Source of the DNA: Candidatus Poribacteria bacterium
Lineage (GTDB): Bacteria; Poribacteria; WGA-4E; GCA-2687025
Direction of reading: 5' to 3'
Length of the DNA stretch: 64,000 nt
NCBI GenBank assembly: GCA_018644665.1
Contig: JABGQA010000168.1
Location: 1-64,000, forward strand
Shown: piece after piece, positions 18,109 through 26,650 of the stretch
How the letters are laid out: each line of letters begins with the position of its first letter
Position numbering within the stretch: the first letter of the stretch is position 1
Position numbers and translations under genes: made by a program
Notes under the pieces: model-generated
Told to the model about the DNA's origin: nothing
The model's database searches: none
The model's input: only the letters and a program-made list of their open reading frames with translations

Positions 18109-18909
18109 ATGCGCTTCCGGATAGTAGGCGCCATCGCAGCGTTGGCGCTCACGGTGTCAGTTGGAGCGTCGGCGCAGTCACTCGGCGAGATCGCCGTTTA
18201 CCACGAGAACGTCGGGTGGATCGGTCAAGCCGCCGCTGACGAAGCCGCAGCGGAGATCCTCGCCAACACGACCGCCGCGGACATCAGCGTGGTCGACATG
18301 GACGGCGCGGCCGCGTGGGTCGCCGCGAACACCGGTGACGGCGACGCGGACGTCCTGTTCATGTTCGGGTACCTCCCCGAGACGATCTACGAGCCAGCCA
18401 ATGTCGAGGCTGACGGTTCGCTGATCGAGGCCTTCATCGAAGACGGCAACGTCGCGCTGAACACGGCCGACTACATCTTCTATGTGACGGCCGGCGGCGG
18501 CACGAATGGTGACGCCGGTCTGAAGGCCATCACCGACAGCGAATTCGACTGCTGGACTGACAACAACCTCGCGACCCCGACCGCGGACGGCGCGACGTAC
18601 ACGCCCAGCCTCGCCGAGTTCAACTCGAACCGGTCCCTGAAGCGCGACCAGGTCGAGGCGGACGCGAACTGGGAGTACGTCGGCGTCTTCGCTGAGGGCG
18701 ACCTCGGCACCGATCCCGCGATCATCAGGGACGTGAACAACGGCGGCATGGTCGGCGTCGTGATGCAGGTTTCCGACGACACCCTCCCCCGTGGCGCGGT
18801 GGTGACTGAACTCTTCAACAACTGGCTGCCGGCGATCTTCACGACGACGGCGGTCGACGCCGACGGCAAGATGGCCTCGACGTGGGCCGCTCTGAAGGCC
18901 GACCGCTAG
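18109..18909 (+). CDS. Secreted protein of unknown function, type B copy 1
   Basis: 266 residues from the ATG at 18109, chosen because AAAGGGA sits 5-8 nt upstream and the signal peptide (GAIAALALTVSVGASA) starts there. Homologous to type A: QIAVYHxNVGWIGQ-like start (here EIAVYHENVGWIGQ), DVLFMFGYLPETIYEPAN, DYIFYVTAGGGTNG. It differs from A in the SLKRDQVEAD block and in ending ADGKMASTWAALKADR. No named domain recognised. It is probably exported with its A partner; the paired duplication suggests the two act as a complex or as complementary variants. Confidence 0.85.
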   Translation: MRFRIVGAIAALALTVSVGASAQSLGEIAVYHENVGWIGQAAADEAAAEILANTTAADISVVDMDGAAAWVAANTGDGDADVLFMFGYLPETIYEPANVEADGSLIEAFIEDGNVALNTADYIFYVTAGGGTNGDAGLKAITDSEFDCWTDNNLATPTADGATYTPSLAEFNSNRSLKRDQVEADANWEYVGVFAEGDLGTDPAIIRDVNNGGMVGVVMQVSDDTLPRGAVVTELFNNWLPAIFTTTAVDADGKMASTWAALKADR

Positions 18910-18923
18910 GCACATGCGCTCCG

Positions 18924-18977
18924 CCGCGGCCACACGGCCGCGGGTAGAGATGGCCCGTCCACCTGTGACGGGCCATC
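18924..18977 (+). terminator. Two consecutive hairpins after type B copy 1
   Basis: CCGCGGCC-acac-GGCCGCGG at 18924-18943 is a perfect 8-bp stem. GATGGCCCGTC-cacctgt-GACGGGCCATC at 18949-18977 is a perfect 11-bp stem. Both follow the stop at 18909 directly. There is no long T-run, but the strength and position argue for transcription termination or 3' end protection. Confidence 0.65.
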
Positions 18978-19254
18978 GTCGCGTACGATCGCCATCCATC
19001 CGGCGATAGGCCGTGCGCTCGCTGCCTCGCCCATCCCATGTGAATGACAGCGGATAAACCGATCGGCCGCCACCGTCGTCAACTCCCCGATGGCGACTCG
19101 CGCCGAGTACATCACGGTGGCCCGTGCGGTACACTTTGACAGGCATGTGCCCGGCGGGCATCATTCCTCGTCGGCCGCCTGCGGGCCGACGGACCCTGCG
19201 CAGGGGCTCAGGGTCCTATTGGACTTCCTCAACCGAGACCAGGAAATGGATACA

Positions 19255-20052
19255 ATGCGAAGATTGTTCCTTACAGTGTTGGGCACGGCAGCTCTGACGT
19301 CCGCGGCGTGCGCCGCGTCGGACGGCATCGGCCAGATGGGCGTGTTCTATGCGAACGTAGGTTGGATCGGGGGGGCTGCGGCCTCCACCGCTGGTGACGA
19401 GATCGTCGCCAACCAGAACGCGTTCGAGGACGCGCAGGTGTACGATCTCGACGGAACCGAAGAGTGGGTCATCGCCAATACGGGTGATGGCGACATCGAC
19501 TGCCTGGTCATGTTCGGCTACACGCCGGAGACGATCTACGAGCCCGGCAACGGCGATGCCGACGACTCCCCGCTCGAGGCGTTCATAGACGACGGCAACT
19601 TCGTCATGAACAGCGCCGACTACATTTTCTACGTCACCGCCGGCGGCGGCACCAATGGCGAGAACGGCGTCAAGACGGTCATGGACGCCAGCTTCGACCT
19701 GTGGACCGACGGCAATCTGGCCGAGCCTACGGCCGATGGCGCCAAGTACACGCCCAGCCTTGATGCCTTCACGTCGAACCGCTCCTTCAAGCTGCCCCAG
19801 GTCGACGCTGACCCAGCCTGGGATGCCGAGGCCATCTTCGGCGAGGGCCCCGCGGGCGCCGACCCGGTGGTACTGCACAACAACGAGACCGGCGGCCGAG
19901 TGGGCATATGGATGCAGGTCTCTAACGACGCCCTCAACCGCGGCGAAGTCGCCGTGGAGATCTTCAACAACTGGGTCCCGACGGTCATCTCGACCTCCGT
20001 TGAGCCGGCCGGCAAGGCGACCACGACCTGGGGCGAACTCAAGGGCTTCTAG
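19255..20052 (+). CDS. Secreted protein of unknown function, type A copy 2
   Basis: 265 residues from the ATG at 19255 (MRRLFLTVLGTAALTSAACA signal peptide). An in-frame ATG nine bases earlier is equally possible, since AGGA lies just before it. Nearly colinear with type A copy 1: MGVFYANVGWIGGAAAS, CLVMFGYTPETIYEPGN, RVGIWMQVSNDALNRGEVA, ending PAGKATTTWGELKGF. It is much closer to copy A1 than to either B copy, so the array arose by duplication of an A-B unit. The unit spacing A1 to A2 is about 2056 bp. Confidence 0.85.
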   Translation: MRRLFLTVLGTAALTSAACAASDGIGQMGVFYANVGWIGGAAASTAGDEIVANQNAFEDAQVYDLDGTEEWVIANTGDGDIDCLVMFGYTPETIYEPGNGDADDSPLEAFIDDGNFVMNSADYIFYVTAGGGTNGENGVKTVMDASFDLWTDGNLAEPTADGAKYTPSLDAFTSNRSFKLPQVDADPAWDAEAIFGEGPAGADPVVLHNNETGGRVGIWMQVSNDALNRGEVAVEIFNNWVPTVISTSVEPAGKATTTWGELKGF

Positions 20053-20061
20053 GTCACGACC

Positions 20062-20095
20062 GAGCGTCGGCCCTGGGGATCCGGGGCCGACGCTC
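20062..20095 (+). terminator. 12-bp perfect hairpin after type A copy 2
   Basis: GAGCGTCGGCCC at 20062-20073 pairs perfectly with GGGCCGACGCTC at 20084-20095 across a 10-nt loop, 10 nt after the stop codon. No T-tract. The position matches the hairpin after A copy 1, although the sequence is different. Confidence 0.65.
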
Positions 20096-20184
20096 TCGCG
20101 GCCGTGGCGGGGCCTCCGCCGCGCGCCGTTCTCCGACGTACGGAGTTAGGCGTCGGGGTACTTCCTCTCACGAAAGGTAACGCA

Positions 20185-20985
20185 ATGCGCTTACGGATTG
20201 CTGGTGCTATTGGGGCGTTGGCGCTGACGGTGTCGGTTGGCGCCTCCGCGCAGGTGCTCGGCCAGATCGCGGTCTACCACGCGAACGTTGGGTGGATCGG
20301 TCAGGCCGCTGCGGATGAGGCGGCCGCTGAGGTCGTCGCGAACACGACCATCGCCGACATCACCGTCGTCGACATGGATGGAGCCGCCGACTGGCTGGCC
20401 GCCAACACGAACGACGGCGAAGCCGACGTGTTCTTCACCTTCGGCTACCTCCCCGAGACCGTCTACGACCCAGGCAACGGCCAGGCGGACGGCTCGCTCA
20501 TCGAGGACTTCATCGAAGGCGGCAACGTCTCGCTGAACACCGCCGACTACATCTACTACGTCACGCTTGGTGGCGGGTCCAACGGTGAGAACGGTCTCAA
20601 GACCATCACCGACAGCAACTTCGACCTGTGGACCGACGGCAACGTCGCCACGCCGACGGCCGACGGCGCGAAGTACACGCCCAGCCTCGCCGAGTACACC
20701 TCGAACCGATCGCTGAAGCGCGACCAGGTCGAGGCGGACGACAACTGGGAGTACGTCGGCGTATTCGCTGAGGGCGCGGGCGGCACCGATCCTGCGATCA
20801 TCCAGAACGTCAACGACCAGGGCATGGTCGGTGTCGTGATGCAGGTCTCTGATGACACGCTGCCCCGTGGCGCGGTCATCACAGAGATCTTCAACAACTG
20901 GTTGCCCGCGATGTTCACGACGACGGCCGTCGAGGCCGAGGGCAAGGCCACGTCGACGTGGGCCGCGCTGAAGGCCGATCGCTAG
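20185..20985 (+). CDS. Secreted protein of unknown function, type B copy 2
   Basis: 266 residues from the ATG at 20185, which follows GAAAGG as in B copy 1 and opens with the same signal-peptide pattern (GAIGALALTVSVGASA). Aligned end to end with B copy 1: QIAVYHANVGWIGQ, FGYLPETVYDPGN, SLKRDQVEADDNWEYVGVFAEG, VGVVMQVSDDTLPRGAV, ending EGKATSTWAALKADR. Unknown function. The N-termini of A and B share Y-x-x-N-V-G-W-I-G, the most constant part of the family. Confidence 0.85.
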   Translation: MRLRIAGAIGALALTVSVGASAQVLGQIAVYHANVGWIGQAAADEAAAEVVANTTIADITVVDMDGAADWLAANTNDGEADVFFTFGYLPETVYDPGNGQADGSLIEDFIEGGNVSLNTADYIYYVTLGGGSNGENGLKTITDSNFDLWTDGNVATPTADGAKYTPSLAEYTSNRSLKRDQVEADDNWEYVGVFAEGAGGTDPAIIQNVNDQGMVGVVMQVSDDTLPRGAVITEIFNNWLPAMFTTTAVEAEGKATSTWAALKADR

Positions 20986-21023
20986 ACACTCGTTAGCGGA
21001 CGGACCCATTCGAGATCGCAAGG

Positions 21024-21054
21024 AGAGAGCCCGTCACCTGGTGGCGGGCTCTCT
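21024..21054. terminator. Terminator-like hairpin between convergent genes
   Basis: AGAGAGCCCG at 21024-21033 pairs with CGGGCTCTCT at 21045-21054, with a further CAC/GTG pairing possible inside the loop. It sits 39 nt after the last array gene and 27 nt from the 3' end of the convergent gene at 21081, so it could serve both strands. Confidence 0.7.
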
Positions 21055-21080
21055 TCGTGCCCGTCGTTGGACGCTGCCGC

Positions 21081-22952
21081 CTATCGCGCGATGACGATCC
21101 GCCGCACGTCGCTCCCACCGCGCGTGCGCATCTCGACATGGTACACACCGCTGCCCACGCTCTCGCCGGCGTCGTTCCTGCCATCCCAATGCACTGCGTC
21201 GCCCCGGTCGACGTGGAACCCGGAGTCCACTACGCCCAGGTCCATCGCGCGTACCGCGCGTCCGCGTGCGTCGTAGATGTGCACGGTCATCTGTGACGAA
21301 TCTGCCACCTGGAACGGTATCCACGTCTCGGGGTTGAACGGGTTGGGATAGTTGGGCAGAAGGCGCGCGGCGTCCGGCCTGGCTGACAGCGACAGCAGCA
21401 CGTGCGCCTGACGCAGCTCTGCCGCCCCTACCCGCGTCAGCCGCTCCCGCCCGAATGCGAGTCCATCACGCGACAGAAGTTCCAGCCTGAAGACATCGCC
21501 CTCCGCGACGACCGCCCCGCGCGTGAGGTCGGTAAAGGTCACGGCGAACTCCCGCCCCGCGCCCAAGTCGGCAAGCGCCGCCTGGCCGGTGCGCATGTTC
21601 GCGACGCGGAGTCGAGCGCCCATCGGGAGCGTCGCGGCTCCTTCGACATGCCCGGCGACGACGAACCCCCATGCGCCGGTCGCATTCGCCAACGTGGCCT
21701 CGGGCGCTTCGATCACGGCGCCGTGGGGGAAGCCGTCCATCGTCACGTCGATCGGAGCGAGGGCGTTCACGACGTATCCGCGGCTGGGCTCGATGGCGAA
21801 GTCCTCGCCGAATACCATGACGCCGTCCCGGCCGATGGCCGTCCGGAACCGGCCACTGTCCAGGCTGATTACCACCGACGATCCGAGTTGTATCAGGTGG
21901 TGCGCCATAAGCGCGCCGCCCGCGCGGGTCATGTCGATACTTCGCGCGTCGGTAGCGATGCGCGTGGCGTGCAGTGGCGTGGAGTACAGGCTCATCCCGG
22001 CCGGGATCTGATAGTCGACGCGCCGTTCTGCCGATGCCGTGTCCGCGGGAGTGCGAGGCACGAGGGACGCGCGGAACACGCCGCTGTTCGCAGTGTCCGC
22101 GTAGATATCCGTGTCGGAGGCGGCCATCGCGCCCACGCCCAAACTCAGCAATCCGCTATTGACCGGCTTCCATGAGATGCCCCTGTCCGCGGAGTGGTAT
22201 ACGCCGTGCTGCCACGAATGCACGTAGAAATCGCCGTCGACGATCACGAACCCGCTTATCCACGGGAGAGGGGCATATCCGATGCTGTCCCACGACACGC
22301 CGCGGTCCAGTGACTCCAGCAGCGGGCCGTTCGTACCGTACTCCCACCCGTAGAAGACGGAGTCCACGGCGACGATGTCTTCGATGCGGCGATCCCACAC
22401 ACGTATCCACGATGCCCCGGCGTTGCCGGACCGGATCGTGCCGGAGTTGCCCGTGTGCGCGAACAGAACGGACTCGGCTGCGACGATCCGCGTGGTCCAC
22501 CCTACTCTCCCTGTCACGGTCCATTCCCGCGTGTCGTCACGAAGACTGAAGACGCCTTCGCGCCCGCCGGTGAAGATGACCTCGCCCACCGTGGCGAGGC
22601 CGGAGGCGCGGACCCCTGCCGGTAGGCCTTCCTGCACGACCGCCCAACGGGCCTCGGGAGACGCCTTCCTATGCACAACCCCATTACGTATGGCGTAGAC
22701 CGCGCCTCCCAGAAGGCCAACATCCGTCACGCTCGAGCCGAACCCCAGGTACTGCCACTGCCTCTCACGCGGTAGGTACCTGTGCAGGCCGCTATTCAAC
22801 GCGTACAGCGTCCCGTCTGGCGCGAAGCAGAGGCGGGTCCCATGGATAGCTGGGCCGTAGGTCGGTTCCCAGACGATGTCCTGCGTCACCCCGATACGCG
22901 ACGAGCCCGCCAGCACAGTCGCAGCGACGATCCACGCCCACCGAGTACCCAT
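21081..22952 (-). CDS. Secreted BNR/sialidase-like propeller protein with FlgD-like C-terminus
   Basis: About 623 residues from the ATG at 22952 (GAGAGGGAG lies 5 nt upstream; signal peptide WAWIVAATVLAGSS). The N-terminal half has repeated propeller blades with Asp-box-like turns: SGNAGASWIRV, SLDRGVSWDSIG, SADRGISWKPV. A middle part describes beta-rich modules. The last ~90 residues are a FlgD-like Ig module opening LLPNYPNPFNPETWIPF and ending HVEMRTRGGSDVRRIVIAR. That C-terminal module is used as a surface or secretion tag in FCB-type bacteria and is frequent in Poribacteria. Probably a surface-exposed binding or glycan-active protein; no enzymatic residues assigned. Confidence 0.8.
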   Translation of the reverse strand: MGTRWAWIVAATVLAGSSRIGVTQDIVWEPTYGPAIHGTRLCFAPDGTLYALNSGLHRYLPRERQWQYLGFGSSVTDVGLLGGAVYAIRNGVVHRKASPEARWAVVQEGLPAGVRASGLATVGEVIFTGGREGVFSLRDDTREWTVTGRVGWTTRIVAAESVLFAHTGNSGTIRSGNAGASWIRVWDRRIEDIVAVDSVFYGWEYGTNGPLLESLDRGVSWDSIGYAPLPWISGFVIVDGDFYVHSWQHGVYHSADRGISWKPVNSGLLSLGVGAMAASDTDIYADTANSGVFRASLVPRTPADTASAERRVDYQIPAGMSLYSTPLHATRIATDARSIDMTRAGGALMAHHLIQLGSSVVISLDSGRFRTAIGRDGVMVFGEDFAIEPSRGYVVNALAPIDVTMDGFPHGAVIEAPEATLANATGAWGFVVAGHVEGAATLPMGARLRVANMRTGQAALADLGAGREFAVTFTDLTRGAVVAEGDVFRLELLSRDGLAFGRERLTRVGAAELRQAHVLLSLSARPDAARLLPNYPNPFNPETWIPFQVADSSQMTVHIYDARGRAVRAMDLGVVDSGFHVDRGDAVHWDGRNDAGESVGSGVYHVEMRTRGGSDVRRIVIAR

Positions 22953-23041
22953 CGGACTCCCTCTCATGCCGTTGCCGCAACGTCCTGACGCCGCCATACG
23001 ATGTTCGTGTCCGGCGCATCACTGCGCAAGGCCGCAACGAA

Positions 23042-25084
23042 TCAGACTGTCCCAGTGATCAGGCGCGCCGCGCGGATCGAGAAGTTGTCCTCGCCCGAGA
23101 ACACGAGCTGGCAGGACATCCCGTCGGCGCTCATCCACTTCGTCGGGAACGACGCGTGCTCGCCCGGCCCGACGTCCCACTCCGACGTGCCGTACACGAC
23201 CGTCCACGGGCCCCACGGCTCCGGCGCCTCGCACACGATGATGCCGCCCTCGAAGCGCGTGTCCTCGCCGCCGTCGGGTATCTGCTGCCACCAGACGTAG
23301 CGGCTCAACGCAGCGTTGTAGGAGATGCCCGATCGGAGGCAGCGTTCCGGCCGCGTGATGACCGGCGCGCGGCGGCATATGTCGGATGTCCAGGGCGACG
23401 TGCCGTCCGCGGATGGCGCGTGGAACTCGTAGGCGGAGCGGTCCATCATGCGGTCGCGCGGGACACGGGCGAGGACGAACGCGTCGGCGGGCTCGTACGC
23501 GCCGGGGCCGTCGTGCGAGACGAAGTACACGTGTCCGGCGAGATGGTCGGGCACGCCGCCGTAGTCGCGTCCGAAGTCGATGAAAGTCGGATAGCCCAAC
23601 TCTTCGAACTGCCAGTCGGCCCACTCCCACGTTCGCGCGCCGTCCCGCGAGCGGGCGAGCCAGCTTCCGTGACCATCGTCGTCGGCGTTGCGGGCGAGCA
23701 TGTAGAGCGCGCCGTCCACCATCGTCAGGCCGCTTGCCTTGCGGCCGCGCCGTCCCATGCCGGTGTTCTCGCCGTCGGAGCGGATGTTCTCGGCGCGCAG
23801 GTCGGGCGGGTCGCCGGTGATGCTCGCGAAGCCGAGGCCGAGCTTCGTCGGGACGATAGGGTCGAAGCCGTAGCCGTCGCCGTACGCGGTATAGAGCGTG
23901 TCGTCGGGCGCCCAGGCGATCGGCCAGTTGTCGCTGCCGTCGCCATTCCGGCCCTTCGCGAGACGGACGATATCCTCCTCCGGCGCCCAGTCGATGCCCA
24001 CGATCTTCGGCCCACGCGTCTGTGGTGTCGCGTCGTCGCGCACGGCTCCGACGACCGGATCGAACAGGTACCGCTCAATGCCTCCCCAGAAGCCTAGGCC
24101 GTCGGTCTCGTCGCCGAGGAGGGCGCCGTTGCGCACGACCACCATGTCCAGGCTCGGGACGACGAGCACGACCTGATTGCCTGCCCCGGCTCCGGCGTAG
24201 GCGTCGCGTGGGACGTTCGGCCAGACGCCGTCATGGTTCGTCCCCCAGCCGAGGCCGGACGTCGGCTGAGGGTTCCCGGCCGGGCGATCCGGCGCCGGCG
24301 TGCCCGCGAATGCGACGGCGCGGTCTACCCAGTCCGCGTCCACCAGCCGACGGCCGTCGTGCTCACCCCGTTGGAGCATCCACTGACCCACGGCAGCCGT
24401 GGCGCGAGCCGTGTACCCTCCGCCGCCCCAGTTCCCGACGAGCGGGAGGCCATCGACCATGTCCGTCTTGCCGTATCCGACGGACCACTCCGCGTCCGGT
24501 ACTCCCAGAGGCCGCATGACGCGGTCGCGCAGCAGCGTGCGCACGTCCTGTCCCACGGCAGCGGTCACGCAGTAGGACAGCATCGCCATGCCGGGATTGC
24601 TGTACGCGTATTGGCTCCCGGGCTCGAAGACCACCGGCGCCTCGTCGCGCGAGAGCGTGAACGCGTCGGGGTCCTGGCGCCAGAACGCGCCCTTCCAGCC
24701 GGGGAGTTCGTCGTGAGGGAGGCCGTCCGCCTCCGCGTCTTCCACGCCCGACGAATGCGTGGCTAGATGTCGGATCGTGACACGTGACTTCAGAAGGTCG
24801 TCCTGCCATGCAGGGACGTGCCGGCGAGCCGGGTCGTCGATCTGCATCCGGCCGTCGTTCAAGGCGATCATGAGCGAGACGCCGCCGACCAGCGCCTTCG
24901 CCATCGACGCCGTGTAGTGAGGCGCTTCGGGGCCGTGATCGGCGGCGTACCACTCGTAGGCGATCTTGCCGTGACGCGCGACGAGGAACGCCTTCGTGCG
25001 TCTCGACGCGAGTCCGTCGCGCGTGGCGTCGAGGGCGTCGCCGTTCATAGCAAGGTCGTCGGGGGCGGCGCTCTGCCAGTCCAT
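23042..25084 (-). CDS. Serine hydrolase (class C beta-lactamase fold) fused to a C-terminal beta-propeller-like domain
   Basis: 680 residues, with a start ATG preceded by GGAGCGGGAC. Residues 1-330 are a beta-lactamase/DD-peptidase domain: the nucleophile motif S60-M-A-K63 and Y161-S-N163 are both present, with HLATHSSGV and GWGTNHDG further on. Residues from about 345 (KIVGIDWAPEEDI) to the end are a second, Trp- and Asp-rich domain with repeated strand motifs (WPIAWAPDDTLYTAYGDG, SWLARSRDGARTWEWADW, YVWWQQIP) resembling DUF4185-type or glycoside-hydrolase-like propellers. No signal peptide seen, so the location is unclear. Probably an esterase or peptidase with a sugar-related partner domain; substrate unknown. 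Confidence 0.8.
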   Translation of the reverse strand: MDWQSAAPDDLAMNGDALDATRDGLASRRTKAFLVARHGKIAYEWYAADHGPEAPHYTASMAKALVGGVSLMIALNDGRMQIDDPARRHVPAWQDDLLKSRVTIRHLATHSSGVEDAEADGLPHDELPGWKGAFWRQDPDAFTLSRDEAPVVFEPGSQYAYSNPGMAMLSYCVTAAVGQDVRTLLRDRVMRPLGVPDAEWSVGYGKTDMVDGLPLVGNWGGGGYTARATAAVGQWMLQRGEHDGRRLVDADWVDRAVAFAGTPAPDRPAGNPQPTSGLGWGTNHDGVWPNVPRDAYAGAGAGNQVVLVVPSLDMVVVRNGALLGDETDGLGFWGGIERYLFDPVVGAVRDDATPQTRGPKIVGIDWAPEEDIVRLAKGRNGDGSDNWPIAWAPDDTLYTAYGDGYGFDPIVPTKLGLGFASITGDPPDLRAENIRSDGENTGMGRRGRKASGLTMVDGALYMLARNADDDGHGSWLARSRDGARTWEWADWQFEELGYPTFIDFGRDYGGVPDHLAGHVYFVSHDGPGAYEPADAFVLARVPRDRMMDRSAYEFHAPSADGTSPWTSDICRRAPVITRPERCLRSGISYNAALSRYVWWQQIPDGGEDTRFEGGIIVCEAPEPWGPWTVVYGTSEWDVGPGEHASFPTKWMSADGMSCQLVFSGEDNFSIRAARLITGTV

Positions 25085-25268
25085 TGTCCCGCTCCGAGGG
25101 TGTGGGTCCGCGCGTCACGGCGCCTGCGAGTGTGCCATCCCCGCACGCCGCAGTCACCGGCGCCACGGCCCTGACGCGCCTTTCCGACCGCTCGCCGGTA
25201 CGCCACAATTCACCCGGCGGGTCGTCTGTTGGACGGCATCAGCATGAGAGAACAACCGGGAGAGCAGC

Positions 25269-26543
25269 ATGGGTCCGCGCGCGAGACACGTCCTCCGACT
25301 GTTCGTCGTTGGCTTCGTCGTGATGGCGCTGCATGGCGCGCGCGCGGCGGATGTACGGGGCGTCGTCATCGGGGTGTCGGCGTACGAAGACACCGCCATC
25401 GTGCCAACGGCTAGCGCCGGGTACGACGCGCGCGATGTACGCGACGCCCTCGCGGCGATGGATGCGACGGACGGCGGAATCCGCGCGCTGGGCGTGGACG
25501 CAGACGCCCCGGAAGCGCCGGGCAAGGACGACATACTCGGGGCTCTTGGCTCCATCGCCGAAGGTGGAGACACCGCGGACATCGCGCTGATCTACTACGC
25601 GGGGCAGGTGATGAGCCACGGCGACGCCGGGTTCCTGCTCGCGGGCGACACTGACGTGGCGGACATGCCGGGCACGGCGGTCGCGCTGACGGCCGTGGGG
25701 GACGCGTTCGCGCGAGTGAAGGCCGACAAGAAGCTGCTCGTGCTCTCCGTGGCGACGGGCGCCGCGTCGCCTGACGATGCGTTCTACGAGGCGCTCGTGC
25801 GTATGCGCGACGTGACGGTGCTCGTCGCGTGTGGCCCCGGCGAAGGTCTCACGTCGATGGACGACGGCGGCGATGCCTTCACGCACTTCTTCCTCGAGAC
25901 GCTTGCCGCCGACAGCGGGCCGCCCCCGCTGCGGAAGCTCAGTTACGGCGCCTGGGCCCTGACTCGCCGTTGGGCGGAGGGCAAGGGGGCGAAGCAGACG
26001 CCTCAGTACATGCCGGCCGGACGCGGCGCGGCGCTCGCCGGCGAGGATGGGGAAGGGGACGACGAGCTTGTGGTCCTCGAGACCACGCAGGGCCGCATCG
26101 TGATCAAGCTGTACAACAACGACGCGCCGCTGCACGTGGCGAACTTCAAGAAGCTCGTACGCGAAGGCTTCTACGCAGGTGATGCGCGGTCGTTCCATCG
26201 GTACGAGAAGCGGTTCGTGATCCAGGGCGGCGATCCATGGGGACTGGACCCGGCGCGGGCCGGCAAGGGCGGCCCAGGCTACACGATTCCGGAGGAGATC
26301 AAGCGGAAGCACGTGCGCGGCGCCGTCGCCGCGGCGCGGCAGGGCGACAGCACGAACCCGGAGCGCCGGTCGAGTGGGAGTCAGTTCTACATCTGCCTTG
26401 GACGGCCGTTCCACCTCAACGGCAAGTACACCGTCTTCGGCCAGGTGATCGAGGGCATGGACGCGGTCGACAAGCTGCGGGTCGGCGATGAGATGAAGAA
26501 GACGAGCGTGATCCCGGCGTCCGAGCACAAGGCCGCCAAGTAG
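25269..26543 (+). CDS. Pseudo-caspase (C14-like) domain fused to cyclophilin peptidyl-prolyl isomerase
   Basis: 424 residues, start ATG after GGGAGAG, signal peptide LFVVGFVVMALHGARA. Residues 28-215 follow the caspase/C14 fold: GVVIGVSAYED, ARDVRDAL, the strand IALIYYAGQV where active enzymes have Y-x-S-G-H-G, and KKLLVLSVATGA where they have a D-A-C nucleophile. Both catalytic residues appear absent, so this half is likely inactive. Residues 266-410 are cyclophilin: LETTQGRIVIKLY, SFHRYEKRFVIQGGDP, SSGSQFYICLG and FGQVIEGMDAVD, with the catalytic Arg in EKRF. Cyclophilins catalyse proline isomerisation. The protein is probably exported and folds or binds partners in the envelope. Confidence 0.82.
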   Translation: MGPRARHVLRLFVVGFVVMALHGARAADVRGVVIGVSAYEDTAIVPTASAGYDARDVRDALAAMDATDGGIRALGVDADAPEAPGKDDILGALGSIAEGGDTADIALIYYAGQVMSHGDAGFLLAGDTDVADMPGTAVALTAVGDAFARVKADKKLLVLSVATGAASPDDAFYEALVRMRDVTVLVACGPGEGLTSMDDGGDAFTHFFLETLAADSGPPPLRKLSYGAWALTRRWAEGKGAKQTPQYMPAGRGAALAGEDGEGDDELVVLETTQGRIVIKLYNNDAPLHVANFKKLVREGFYAGDARSFHRYEKRFVIQGGDPWGLDPARAGKGGPGYTIPEEIKRKHVRGAVAAARQGDSTNPERRSSGSQFYICLGRPFHLNGKYTVFGQVIEGMDAVDKLRVGDEMKKTSVIPASEHKAAK

Positions 26544-26650
26544 GTCCACGCGCCTGGGAGCCGCCGTCTCGTAGTTCGTTGACCGCGCACGGCGGGGCAT
26601 GGACAATCAAGCGTCCGCCGCGCCGATTGCACACCGGAAGGTATCGACAT

